DNA of 64,000 nucleotides. It comes from Lacrimispora amygdalina. GTDB lineage: Bacteria; Bacillota; Clostridia; Lachnospirales; Lachnospiraceae. Positions within the stretch are counted from its first letter, which is position 1; each line of letters starts with the position of its first letter. The position numbers and the translations under genes were made by a program. Shown in pieces: positions 26,185 to 34,276 of the stretch. The DNA lies in contig NZ_QOHO01000002.1 of assembly GCF_003432035.1 (NCBI RefSeq), forward strand, positions 1-64,000, given 5' to 3'. Under the pieces are notes generated by a model, which did not search any database, had not been told where the DNA came from, and saw only the letters and a list, made by a program, of their open reading frames with translations.

Positions 26185-26487
26185 TTAAAGAATTCCATTT
26201 TCCTTCATTTTTTGTTCCATCTCCTGGGGAGACATGATATTTCTCAGACCGATCACCAGAGTGCCTTTTTCCTGTGCACCCTTAAACATACTGACGAAAT
26301 TCTGTGCGCAAAAGACAACATCATACTGAGCGGCTGCCGTTTTTCCTTCCGATAAAGCGCAGTGGTGAACTTTGGAGGGCTTTATTCCCGCTTTATCAAG
26401 TACCTTCTGCATCGTCATTTTCATCATCAGACTGGAGCCAGCCCCATTGGCACAGCATACCATAAAACTCATATTTTCTTTTGACAT
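26185..26487 (-). CDS. ulaB: PTS L-ascorbate transporter subunit IIB
   Basis: 100 residues. The phosphocysteine loop is VCCANGAGSS near the N-terminus (CxxGxGSS form), as in UlaB/SgaB. It accepts phosphate from UlaC and passes it to ascorbate carried by UlaA. The ATG at 26487 has AGGAG at seven bases; an ATG two codons upstream is too close to that site. It follows ulaA by 17 bases. Confidence 0.92.
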   Translation of the reverse strand: MSKENMSFMVCCANGAGSSLMMKMTMQKVLDKAGIKPSKVHHCALSEGKTAAAQYDVVFCAQNFVSMFKGAQEKGTLVIGLRNIMSPQEMEQKMKENGIL

Positions 26488-26504
26488 AATCATTCTCCTG
26501 ACTT

Positions 26505-27983
26505 CTATTTGATTCCCTTTAATTCTTTATAGGCTTCGTAATTCTCTGTAATAAGGAAATAACCTTTTTTGTCCTTCCGGTACTGGATCTGGGGAATTGC
26601 CAGTAAAACAGCTACCACAATCGCCACACCGGCGTAGCTTAAGAACTTCATCACTGCTGTCATAACCGGCCACACAACGGCCCAGTCCCACATGCCTAAA
26701 TATCCGCCGTAAGCTGCCATTCCAACCCAGCCTGCGATGATTGCCGATCCGAATACCTGGCAGATACCGGATAAGAACGGTAAGATGAGAGCTGCCTTAA
26801 TTCCGCCTTTTTCATTGGCAAATACGGCAATGGTCGCGTTGTCAAAGAATACAGGAACGAAACCGCAGATGACCAGCACAGGGCTCTTTAATACAATCAG
26901 CCCGATAATCGCCAGAATCTGACCTGCAAAGCCTGCGAGGAAACCAAGGGGTACGGCATTGGCTGAACCAAATCCGAATACTACTGCACAGTCAACTCCG
27001 GGAAGAGAGCCTGGAAGAAGCTTATCTGCAATTCCCTGGAAGGAAGCGGTCAGCTCAGTCACGAAAGTTCTGACGCCCAGCTGGAGAATCGCTAAGTAAA
27101 CGGAGAAATAAAGGCAGGTCTGAATTACATAGAAGAACATGCTGGCGCCCTCTTTCATGAACTTTTGTTCCACCAGATAGTCTCTTCCTAAAATGCAGAG
27201 AATGGCTCCGAAGAAAACGATCATCAGTATGGAAGTACATACCATGTTTTCATTGAAAATGGACATGAATCCGGGAAGTTCGATCTCATCAATCTTCTTT
27301 ACTTCTTTACCGTTTTTCTTTTTGCCAAACAGTTTTTCTGCCAGCCATGTATTCAGTGCGATACCGAACATCTGCTGATGTGCCAGGCAGAAGCCTGCAC
27401 CATCGGTCAGTTCCTGGCACGGCTTAATGGTGAGGTTTGAACCAACCGCCCAGTAAGCTCCAAGAATCAGCGCCATCACTACCAAAAGAGCTGCATTATT
27501 ATTTAATAAAAACGGACAGGCAAAGAGGATGAGCCAGTAAGCAGTTGCTGCCTGCTGCACCTGGACATGGCCTGTGGTAAACAGGGCTCTTAACTTTGTC
27601 ACCCTGCTGAAACGAACCAGGATAATATTTACGATGAAAGCGATTAAAAGCAGAATCATTGCATTGCCGAACGCTTTGCCGAACACCTCTTCTACCCCCG
27701 CCGTTACCGCATTCTGCCCAAAGTAAGGGTCAATTACCATGGCGTTCATATTGAAACGGTCTTTTAAGCCTACAAGCACAGGGCGGAAATTGCTGACCAG
27801 ACCTCCCGAACCAACGGTCAGAATTAAATATCCTACAATTGCTTTAATAACTCCTGCCAGAACGTCATACCAGGGTTTTCCAAGCAGCACATAACCGATC
27901 ATAACAATCAGACCAATCATAAAAGCCGGCTGCTGTAATACATTGACTGCAAAATACGACCAAATCTTTAATAAAATATCCAT
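26505..27983 (-). CDS. ulaA: PTS L-ascorbate transporter subunit IIC
   Basis: 492-residue membrane permease of the UlaA/SgaT family, with about 11 hydrophobic segments. Family stretches include GLVSNFRPVLVGLKDRFNMNAMVIDPYFGQ, TTGHVQVQQAATAYWLI, and LPGVDCAVVFGFGSANAVPLGFLAG. It couples uptake of L-ascorbate to phosphorylation at C6. It lies between ulaC and ulaB. A truncated relative of this gene occurs at 60481. Confidence 0.95.
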   Translation of the reverse strand: MDILLKIWSYFAVNVLQQPAFMIGLIVMIGYVLLGKPWYDVLAGVIKAIVGYLILTVGSGGLVSNFRPVLVGLKDRFNMNAMVIDPYFGQNAVTAGVEEVFGKAFGNAMILLLIAFIVNIILVRFSRVTKLRALFTTGHVQVQQAATAYWLILFACPFLLNNNAALLVVMALILGAYWAVGSNLTIKPCQELTDGAGFCLAHQQMFGIALNTWLAEKLFGKKKNGKEVKKIDEIELPGFMSIFNENMVCTSILMIVFFGAILCILGRDYLVEQKFMKEGASMFFYVIQTCLYFSVYLAILQLGVRTFVTELTASFQGIADKLLPGSLPGVDCAVVFGFGSANAVPLGFLAGFAGQILAIIGLIVLKSPVLVICGFVPVFFDNATIAVFANEKGGIKAALILPFLSGICQVFGSAIIAGWVGMAAYGGYLGMWDWAVVWPVMTAVMKFLSYAGVAIVVAVLLAIPQIQYRKDKKGYFLITENYEAYKELKGIK

Positions 27984-28001
27984 AAGAAACCCTCCCCATT
28001 A

Positions 28002-28460
28002 TTAATCCAGATAATCGTTCTGAATTCTGATTAGATCCTCCGGTGTATTGGCACTTAAAAGTGCTTTCACCGCCCCTTCATTCATCAACAGTTCCGACAG
28101 CCTTGTCATATTTACCAGATGCTGGTCCGGATTGCAGGAAGCCAGCGTAAAGAAAAGCCTTGCATCCTTTTCCTCATCACCCGGGTCAAAGCTGACCGGC
28201 TTATTTAACTTCATAAATCCGATTGCAGTTTTGTGCACCCCTTTTGCACCTTCCTGCGAATGCGGCATGGCTACATTGGGCATTATAATAATGTAAGGCC
28301 CATACTTCCTGATGCATTCAATGATTTCTTCCTTATAACCTGTATCCACTGTCCCGTCAGCTTCTAAGGTCTCGCAGCTCATCCGGACCGCATCCTCCCA
28401 GCTAGCCGCTTCCTCAGCAAATTTATAATGCCCCAGTTCTACAAATTCTTTCAACAGCAT
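28002..28460 (-). CDS. ulaC: PTS L-ascorbate transporter subunit IIA
   Basis: 152 residues, mannitol/fructose-type EIIA fold. The phosphohistidine is in IIMPNVAMPHSQEGA (about residues 57-71), as in UlaC. It takes phosphate from HPr. GGGAGG precedes the ATG, and it follows ulaG by 20 bases. Confidence 0.92.
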   Translation of the reverse strand: MLLKEFVELGHYKFAEEAASWEDAVRMSCETLEADGTVDTGYKEEIIECIRKYGPYIIIMPNVAMPHSQEGAKGVHKTAIGFMKLNKPVSFDPGDEEKDARLFFTLASCNPDQHLVNMTRLSELLMNEGAVKALLSANTPEDLIRIQNDYLD

Positions 28461-28480
28461 GACTAACCCTCCCCGATTGT

Positions 28481-29584
28481 TTACAGACAGGACCGAAATG
28501 GTATATTCTGCGGAGCTTCAAAGCAATCTTCAAACCCTCTTGGGTGATGGTAGGCCTTTTTCTCTCTGTCTGCAGGGTAGACATATTTTCCGCCCACTTC
28601 CCAGAAGAACGGATGGAACCGGTAATCCAGGCGGTCCTTTTTCATATCATAAAGCACCCGTATTTCATTGACATCTGCCATAAAGTTGGTCCAGACATCA
28701 TAGTGAATGGGAATAACCACATCGCAGTTTAATGCTTCCGCCATACGCAGCACATCACAGGAGGTCATCTTATCCGCCATGCCTACCGGGTTTTCTCCAT
28801 AGGAACCAAATGCCACATCTACCTTATGATCTTTCCCATGCTTTGCAAAATAGATGGAATAATGGGAATCGCCGCTGTGATAGATATTGCCTCCAGGAGT
28901 TTTAATTAAGTAATTAACTGCCTTATCATCCATATCGGTCGGACAGATTCCGGTCAGTTCTTCTCTGTCCGCTCCGGTGGAGTCTGTTGTCACAAGGCAG
29001 GTTCTGTCAAAGGAATCAAGCACTACGATCTCTACGTCCTTTATCTTAATGGTGTCACCGGGACGCACGACTCTGCACCGTTCTTTTGGTACTCCCCACT
29101 TGATCCAGGTCTCCACAGATTTTAAAGGACCGATAAACGGCACCGGAATTTCATTCCCCTCTTCGTCAGTCGTGGTCATGCCGCTCTGGATTACGTGAGC
29201 TGCATATTCTGCGCTCATGTGATCCTGATGATAATGAGTTGCTAACACTCCATCCACCTTTCGAATGGCAAATGGATCAATAACAAAGGGCACTGCTCTT
29301 AAATTGGGCTGCATCTTTCTGGCACCGCACATATTAGCCATCTGATGTCCTGCTGCCATCATTCCGTCTCCATGAGTCCGTTTTCCGTTTCCGCACCATA
29401 AATCGATGGTTAAATTACAGCCGCCCGGTGTTTTAAACCAGATTCCGGTACAGCCTAACCACCACATCGCCACAGTGCCGGGTTTTACTACCTCGCTTTC
29501 AATCTCTTCATTCAGCCAGGTCCCCCACTCGGGAAATGTGCTCATGATCCATGATTCTCTGGTCGTTTCGCTCACCTTGCTCAT
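28481..29584 (-). CDS. ulaG: L-ascorbate-6-phosphate lactonase
   Basis: Metallo-beta-lactamase-fold enzyme that hydrolyses L-ascorbate 6-phosphate to 3-keto-L-gulonate 6-phosphate. 367 residues, close to the UlaG length. Metal-binding motif [17 protein letters not shown] and the later [15 protein letters not shown] and [10 protein letters not shown] are present, as in UlaG. It is the first gene of the operon, with AAGGAG before the ATG and the operator-flanked promoter just upstream. Confidence 0.95.
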   Translation of the reverse strand: MSKVSETTRESWIMSTFPEWGTWLNEEIESEVVKPGTVAMWWLGCTGIWFKTPGGCNLTIDLWCGNGKRTHGDGMMAAGHQMANMCGARKMQPNLRAVPFVIDPFAIRKVDGVLATHYHQDHMSAEYAAHVIQSGMTTTDEEGNEIPVPFIGPLKSVETWIKWGVPKERCRVVRPGDTIKIKDVEIVVLDSFDRTCLVTTDSTGADREELTGICPTDMDDKAVNYLIKTPGGNIYHSGDSHYSIYFAKHGKDHKVDVAFGSYGENPVGMADKMTSCDVLRMAEALNCDVVIPIHYDVWTNFMADVNEIRVLYDMKKDRLDYRFHPFFWEVGGKYVYPADREKKAYHHPRGFEDCFEAPQNIPFRSCL

Positions 29585-29618
29585 ACTACCTTCTCCTTTG
29601 ATCTTAATGCCTGTTTTT

Positions 29619-29710
29619 TATGTTCGTTTTGTTTCTGTAATGTCATATTATCATGATTAATGTTGATTTTCAATACCTTTATATGTTCGTTTTACTTTTA
29701 TATGTTCGTT
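29619..29710 (-). promoter_or_regulatory. ula operon promoter with three operator-like repeats
   Basis: On the minus strand TTGAAA (29668-29673) and TAATAT (29645-29650) are 17 bases apart. Three copies of the element AACGAACATA flank it: one downstream of the -10 (29619-29630) and two upstream of the -35 (29682-29693 and 29701-29710). A fourth copy precedes the DeoR gene. Direct repeats with the same orientation on both sides of a promoter fit DeoR-type repression, possibly by DNA looping between sites 63 and 19 bases apart. Confidence 0.7.
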
Positions 29711-29767
29711 ATTGAAATTTTGTAATATCATACAGATTTTCGTCGTTTTTTTGTGCACTTTTACATG

Positions 29768-29796
29768 GGATACCACCATCAATTCTTCGCATAATA
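29768..29796 (+). promoter_or_regulatory. Sigma-G-type promoter of splB
   Basis: GGATA (29768-29772) and CATAATA (29790-29796), 17 bases apart, match the sigma-G consensus GNATR and CATNNTA. The -10 ends 23 bases before the splB ATG. In Bacillus splB is a sigma-G gene. Together with the spoVA promoter this gives two sites of the same form in the window. Confidence 0.6.
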
Positions 29797-29819
29797 GATG
29801 GAAACAGGAGGTAAACAGC

Positions 29820-30815
29820 ATGTTCCCGGATAGAATTTATTATGAACCAGATTCCCTGGACTATGAATTGGGAGGACTATTAAAAGAGAAATATAAGGAT
29901 ATTCCATGGATCCCCATTGAGAGCCATAACAAAATAGACGAACTGCGCACCCGCCCCAACAAAGATTTCCCTTCATTGAAGCGGCTATTGGTAATTGGAG
30001 TCAGAAAAACCCATCACTATGTTCCAAACCATAAAGTATCGGATTTTCTTGTTCCCTATACCTCTTCCGGCTGTACCGCCATGTGCCACTACTGCTATCT
30101 GGTCTGTAACTACAACAAATGCGCTTATTTACGCCTGTTTGTAAACAGGGAACAGATGTTAAATAAAATAATCAGCCACCAGGCAAAATCCACAAGAGAT
30201 TTCACTTATGAGATTGGGAGCAACAGTGACCTGATTCTGGAAAATACCATTACCGGCAATTTATCATGGACCATTGAGCAGTTTGGAAAAACCAACAAAG
30301 GTTTTTTAACCTTTCCAACCAAATTCAATCAGGTGGATACTCTTCTTAATTTAAACCATGGAGGGCGTATTATCATGCGCATGAGCGTCAATCCCCAGTC
30401 CATCATAACCAGGTTTGAACCTGGTACTTCCGGGTTAAATGCAAGAATTACCGCGTTAAATAAAATGTGCGACGCCGGTTACCGGGTTGGAATACTCATT
30501 GCCCCTGTTATATTAACCGATGACTGGAAACCGCTTTATTCGGAACTGATCACAGCTCTGTCCCTTCAGCTGAGCGAAAAGGTAAAAAGAACCGCCCTGA
30601 TCGAAATTATTTTTATGACTTACAGCTTTGTCCACAATGCCATTAATACCGAGGCTTTTCCCGATGCAGACAAACTTTATGACAAAGAAATCATGACTGG
30701 AAGAGGCCGGGGGAAATACTGTTACAGGAATGATTTAAGAGAAGACGGAGAGCTGTTTTTAAGACAGCAGCTGAATGAAAAATTAAAGGAAATGACCATT
30801 TTGTATATTGTCTGA
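29820..30815 (+). CDS. splB: Spore photoproduct lyase
   Basis: Radical SAM enzyme that reverts the spore photoproduct thymine dimer during germination. 331 residues. The iron-sulfur cluster motif SSGCTAMCHYCYL gives Cys85, Cys89 and Cys92, and the following LRLFVN and FLTFPTKFNQVD segments are typical of SplB. The position of the hydrogen-donor Cys141 of Bacillus (in a C-T-S-D context) appears to be EIGSNSD here, about residue 134, with no cysteine. Two extra cysteines (Cys96, Cys101) lie just after the cluster motif. AGGAGG precedes the ATG at 29820; a longer reading from 29712 is unsupported. Confidence 0.9.
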   Translation: MFPDRIYYEPDSLDYELGGLLKEKYKDIPWIPIESHNKIDELRTRPNKDFPSLKRLLVIGVRKTHHYVPNHKVSDFLVPYTSSGCTAMCHYCYLVCNYNKCAYLRLFVNREQMLNKIISHQAKSTRDFTYEIGSNSDLILENTITGNLSWTIEQFGKTNKGFLTFPTKFNQVDTLLNLNHGGRIIMRMSVNPQSIITRFEPGTSGLNARITALNKMCDAGYRVGILIAPVILTDDWKPLYSELITALSLQLSEKVKRTALIEIIFMTYSFVHNAINTEAFPDADKLYDKEIMTGRGRGKYCYRNDLREDGELFLRQQLNEKLKEMTILYIV

Positions 30816-30841
30816 GAGGGCAGCGGCTTTGCAGCTTTTTT

Positions 30842-30870
30842 TTGCAATACAGGAAAAGATATGATATAAT
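30842..30870 (+). promoter_or_regulatory. Sigma-A-type promoter of lgt
   Basis: TTGCAA (30842-30847) and TATAAT (30865-30870) spaced 17 bases, 40 bases before the lgt start. Confidence 0.7.
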
Positions 30871-30910
30871 GAATTCGTTTTTATTCTAAAGATAAAAGAA
30901 GGAAAATATC

Positions 30911-31672
30911 ATGCATAACGATTTGTTCTCCATCGGCGGCTTTACGTTACACGGATACGGTCTGATGATCGGTATTGGAATCGCTGCCGCATACTTTACT
31001 GCAGAATACCGTGCCAATAAGGCCGGACTGGAACCGGATCATCTGTTCTACCTGCTGATCCTTGGAGCCGGCGGCGGCCTTTTCTGTGCCAAACTGCTAT
31101 ACTACATCACAATATTTGATGAGATCAGAAATAATCCCAGGCTATTACTAGATATCTCCGCCGGATTTGTAGTCTATGGAGGTATCATCGGAGGAATCGG
31201 TGCAGGATTTATTTACTGCCGGATTAAGAAAATAAGCGCAATCCGTTATCTGGATCTTGTTGCACCGTCAATTGCACTGGCACAGGGATTTGGCAGAATC
31301 GGATGTCTTCTTGCCGGATGCTGTTATGGACGGGAAACCTCCGGCCCATTTTCCATCACATTTCAAAGTTCCCAGTTCGCACCTAACGGGATTCCGCTGC
31401 TGCCCACTCAGATTGTATCCAGCGTTTTTGATTTTGCCAACTGTTTTGTTCTGCTGGCACTGGCGCGTAAAAATCCGCCTGCAGGAAGAATCAGCGCTTT
31501 CTATCTGATTTTTTACAGCCTTGGGAGATTTGTGATTGAATTTTACCGGGGCGATTTAATAAGGGGATCCGTGGGAAGCTTATCAACCTCCCAGTTTATC
31601 TCCCTTTTTGTAGCTCTGGCCGGTTTCATCCTTTTATGGAAATCCGGCAGGAAAAAGAACGGACTGTCATAA
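30911..31672 (+). CDS. lgt: Prolipoprotein diacylglyceryl transferase
   Basis: Membrane enzyme that attaches diacylglycerol to the lipobox cysteine of prelipoproteins. 253 residues with about seven transmembrane segments. Family motifs: LHGYGLMIGIGIAAAY near the N-terminus, GFVVYGGIIGG, and the signature GRIGCLLAGCCYGR at about residues 128-141. It stands alone on the plus strand with a clear promoter, converging on the LacI gene with 26 bases between stop codons. Confidence 0.93.
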   Translation: MHNDLFSIGGFTLHGYGLMIGIGIAAAYFTAEYRANKAGLEPDHLFYLLILGAGGGLFCAKLLYYITIFDEIRNNPRLLLDISAGFVVYGGIIGGIGAGFIYCRIKKISAIRYLDLVAPSIALAQGFGRIGCLLAGCCYGRETSGPFSITFQSSQFAPNGIPLLPTQIVSSVFDFANCFVLLALARKNPPAGRISAFYLIFYSLGRFVIEFYRGDLIRGSVGSLSTSQFISLFVALAGFILLWKSGRKKNGLS

Positions 31673-31698
31673 ACCTGATCATTGGCCCGCTTCAAGGA

Positions 31699-32697
31699 CT
31701 AAGTTGTTTCCCTCTCAACGAGAGAAGCTTCAAATACCTTATGAAACGGGCTGTTTTTTTTATCCGCCCCTGCTTCAATATCAGAGATAATCATCCTGGT
31801 AACCTCTTCTCCCATCTCTTTTGCAGGAACCTCCATGGAAGTCATTGCAGTTTCCAGCATTCCTCCAATGGAATGTCCCGTCAGACTGATGACCTTCACC
31901 GCCTCCGGAACCTTTATCCCCAGCTCCTTTAACCCTCTGATTGCACCAAGCCCCTGCATATCAACAGCTACCATAAGTCCGTCCAGTGCTGTGTCTTTCT
32001 CCATAAGCTCCAGGACTGCGTTGTATCCGTCTTTAAAATAATCTCTTTGGGGAAATGCGGAACCAGCCACATGTTCTGTTGATGACAGTTCCCGAATTGC
32101 TTTCCGGTAACCTTTATACCTTTCTTTATATGGAATAATTTCCATTGATCCATTAATAAAGCCAATATGCCGGCAGCCCTTCCCATAAAGATATTTAACC
32201 GCCTGATAGCCGCAGGCATAATAATCCGCTACAACACTGCTTAATATGCTGTCCTGATTTCTTACGATCTGCATCACAGAAATACCGCTGCTTTTTATGT
32301 CCCGTAACAGCCTCCCGTTCTGCCCGGTTGCAGCAATTAAGATTCCGTCTACCAGTCCGTTCCGGAGTCTGTTCAGACACTCTTCTTCCGCATCCTGCTT
32401 ATCTTTTGTATTGCATATGATGATACTGTATCCCATCTTTCTAGCCTGAATTTCTATCCCCTGTACCATTTCCCCGAAGATGGAAAAATTGATTTCCGGA
32501 ATAACAACACCTATGGTATGCCGCTTTCCCTGTCTCAGTCCCTTGGCCAGCAGATTGGGCTTGTAGCTAAGCTGTTCAACTGCGGCAAAAATTTTTTTCT
32601 TTGTCTCAGGGTGTACATAGGAAGTATGATTGAGAGCTCTTGAAACAGTGCTGACATCAACATTGGCCAGCCTTGCCACGTCTTTTAATGTTGCCAT
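31699..32697 (-). CDS. LacI family transcriptional regulator
   Basis: 332 residues: a LacI helix-turn-helix (LKDVARLANVDVSTVSRALNHTSYV, residues 4-28), hinge helix, and periplasmic-binding-protein-like sensor domain. It probably represses the adjacent aldolase/transporter operon and itself. A perfect palindrome overlaps the start site of that operon, and a related element sits in the same place relative to its own promoter. The inducer would be a substrate or product of the aldolase. Confidence 0.9.
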   Translation of the reverse strand: MATLKDVARLANVDVSTVSRALNHTSYVHPETKKKIFAAVEQLSYKPNLLAKGLRQGKRHTIGVVIPEINFSIFGEMVQGIEIQARKMGYSIIICNTKDKQDAEEECLNRLRNGLVDGILIAATGQNGRLLRDIKSSGISVMQIVRNQDSILSSVVADYYACGYQAVKYLYGKGCRHIGFINGSMEIIPYKERYKGYRKAIRELSSTEHVAGSAFPQRDYFKDGYNAVLELMEKDTALDGLMVAVDMQGLGAIRGLKELGIKVPEAVKVISLTGHSIGGMLETAMTSMEVPAKEMGEEVTRMIISDIEAGADKKNSPFHKVFEASLVERETT

Positions 32698-32718
32698 TTT
32701 ACCGGTCCCCTTTCACAG

Positions 32719-32768
32719 TACAATTGTTTGCCTTAAATTCTTTATACCACACAAAATTTTCTTGTCAA
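32719..32768 (-). promoter_or_regulatory. Promoter and operator of the LacI gene
   Basis: On the minus strand TTGACA (32763-32768) and TATAAA (32741-32746) are 16 bases apart. Ten bases downstream lies GCAAACAATTGTA (32719-32731), an imperfect copy of the CAAACGTTTGTA palindrome of the aldolase operon. Confidence 0.6.
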
Positions 32769-32787
32769 TAAGATGAAATGGTTGAAA

Positions 32788-32830
32788 CAAATAAAAAGTC
32801 TCCAGCGTCAGTATAGACCTCCGAAGACTT
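32788..32830 (-). terminator. Terminator of the aldolase/transporter operon
   Basis: Ten-pair stem with two wobbles (32821-32830 with 32796-32805) followed by TTTATTTG on the minus strand, 19 bases after the transporter stop codon. Confidence 0.7.
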
Positions 32831-32849
32831 TATTATCCAAACTGTTTTA

Positions 32850-34157
32850 TCAGGAAAATAGTTTCATTATAGATTCAGCAAATTTAGGAATAGCCGTTTT
32901 AAGAGCTGAAACAGTCAGTACCAGACAGAACAAATAGCTGATTACCATACAGATTCTTAAAATTTTGGGCTGTTTTACACCTTTATTTACATCCTTATTC
33001 CAGATCAGCATACATACGAAAAGGCCCGATACCGGTGTTGCAACAGCTGTCATGATATTGGCAAATAGAATCAGCTGGGTCGGAGATCCATTATAGGAAA
33101 AACAAATAACAGCGGCAATTGCAAGTACAATCATCGATCCGATTTTTATACTTTTATGATCCAGATTCGTAGGCTTATCAAAACCGGCATTGAGCAAAAC
33201 AACGGTTCGGTGGGTGTTTCCAAGGAGAGAAGAAAAAGCTGCCGCAAGTAGTGCAATACCCATAACCACATAAGCCGCTTTTCCCAGCAGCGGCACCATC
33301 ATTTTCCCTAACTCAGCCGGGTTTTTAATAACAATACCCGCCGGATGAAGCACGATGGCGCCTACAAGCATAACTGCACCGCTTATTAAAATAACCCCCA
33401 CAATGTGAGTGACAGAGTCTACAAGCATAGCACCGTTAAATAAATCTTCTTTATCCCACTTCTTTTCTTTTCCAAGATAAGTGCCATACAGACCTGTGGT
33501 TACAGATGCATTGGTGCTGATAAATCCCAGTGCAGTTGCCAGACTTCCGGCTGGAAATGTCCAATGAGTGAGACCACTTCCAAGCTCTCCTAAGGAAGGC
33601 CCTCCTGCCTTGGCCAGCGTGGCATAATAAGCAATTATCATACCAATAATACAGATTGTTATGCCTTTTTCCACCTTGGAATAAACCCCTTTGGTCAGGT
33701 AGCAGAATACAGTAATGGCAATCATAATGATTGCACCTAATTTCCAGTCTATACCAAAAATCAGATTCATGCCTGATCCTGACCCGGAGATATTTCCCAT
33801 TGTGAAAAACATGCATGACAGAAATGAAGCAACTCCTACAAAGGCTGCTGCCGTTCCTCCATAGTAATGACGGATTGCATGGATAATTGGTTTACCCGTG
33901 AGCAGTGCAATCCGATAAGTAGTGAGTAAAAATGTAACCCCCATAAACAGAATGGGAATAAACAGCCACATCGTTGCATAGCCATATCTGGCTCCCAGCA
34001 TGGCTGCAGTTGTGATGGCTCCCGGACCAATAACAATTCCGGTAAGTACAAGCCCCGGACCGATTCTTTTCACTAGCTCCAGAAACGGCAGAGTTTTTAT
34101 TGCTGAGCTGTCAAAGGCCGCATCTGATGCAGCAGCTGTACTAATATTATTTTCCAT
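32850..34157 (-). CDS. Nramp-like transporter lacking the metal-site residues
   Basis: 435 residues with 11 or so membrane segments and the overall Nramp/LeuT-fold pattern: RIGPGLVLTGIVIGPGAITTAAMLGARYGYATMW near the N-terminus. In true Mn/Fe Nramp proteins helix 1 has DPGN and helix 6 has MPH(N). Here these read GPGA and, by alignment of the ALGFISTNASVTTGLYG segment, no Met-Pro-His. The canonical metal ligands are therefore absent, and an organic substrate linked to the neighbouring aldolase is more likely. This is inference. It follows the aldolase gene by 119 bases that contain a perfect hairpin. Confidence 0.8.
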   Translation of the reverse strand: MENNISTAAASDAAFDSSAIKTLPFLELVKRIGPGLVLTGIVIGPGAITTAAMLGARYGYATMWLFIPILFMGVTFLLTTYRIALLTGKPIIHAIRHYYGGTAAAFVGVASFLSCMFFTMGNISGSGSGMNLIFGIDWKLGAIIMIAITVFCYLTKGVYSKVEKGITICIIGMIIAYYATLAKAGGPSLGELGSGLTHWTFPAGSLATALGFISTNASVTTGLYGTYLGKEKKWDKEDLFNGAMLVDSVTHIVGVILISGAVMLVGAIVLHPAGIVIKNPAELGKMMVPLLGKAAYVVMGIALLAAAFSSLLGNTHRTVVLLNAGFDKPTNLDHKSIKIGSMIVLAIAAVICFSYNGSPTQLILFANIMTAVATPVSGLFVCMLIWNKDVNKGVKQPKILRICMVISYLFCLVLTVSALKTAIPKFAESIMKLFS

Positions 34158-34176
34158 GAACTGACCTCCACCTTTA

Positions 34177-34215
34177 GAGGTTCCGTTTATAATACCCCGT
34201 TATAAACGGAACCTC
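34177..34215. repeat. Perfect 16-bp inverted repeat between aldolase and transporter genes
   Basis: 34177-34192 and 34200-34215 are exact inverted copies with a seven-base loop. There is no T run after it on the minus strand; the transporter ribosome binding site begins within 10 bases. It may protect or process the operon mRNA or tune expression of the transporter. Confidence 0.7.
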
Positions 34216-34276
34216 ACTCTTACACATGTAGTTACGCTGTCATAAGAAACTGTTATCTTCTTCGTATGTCAATTAC

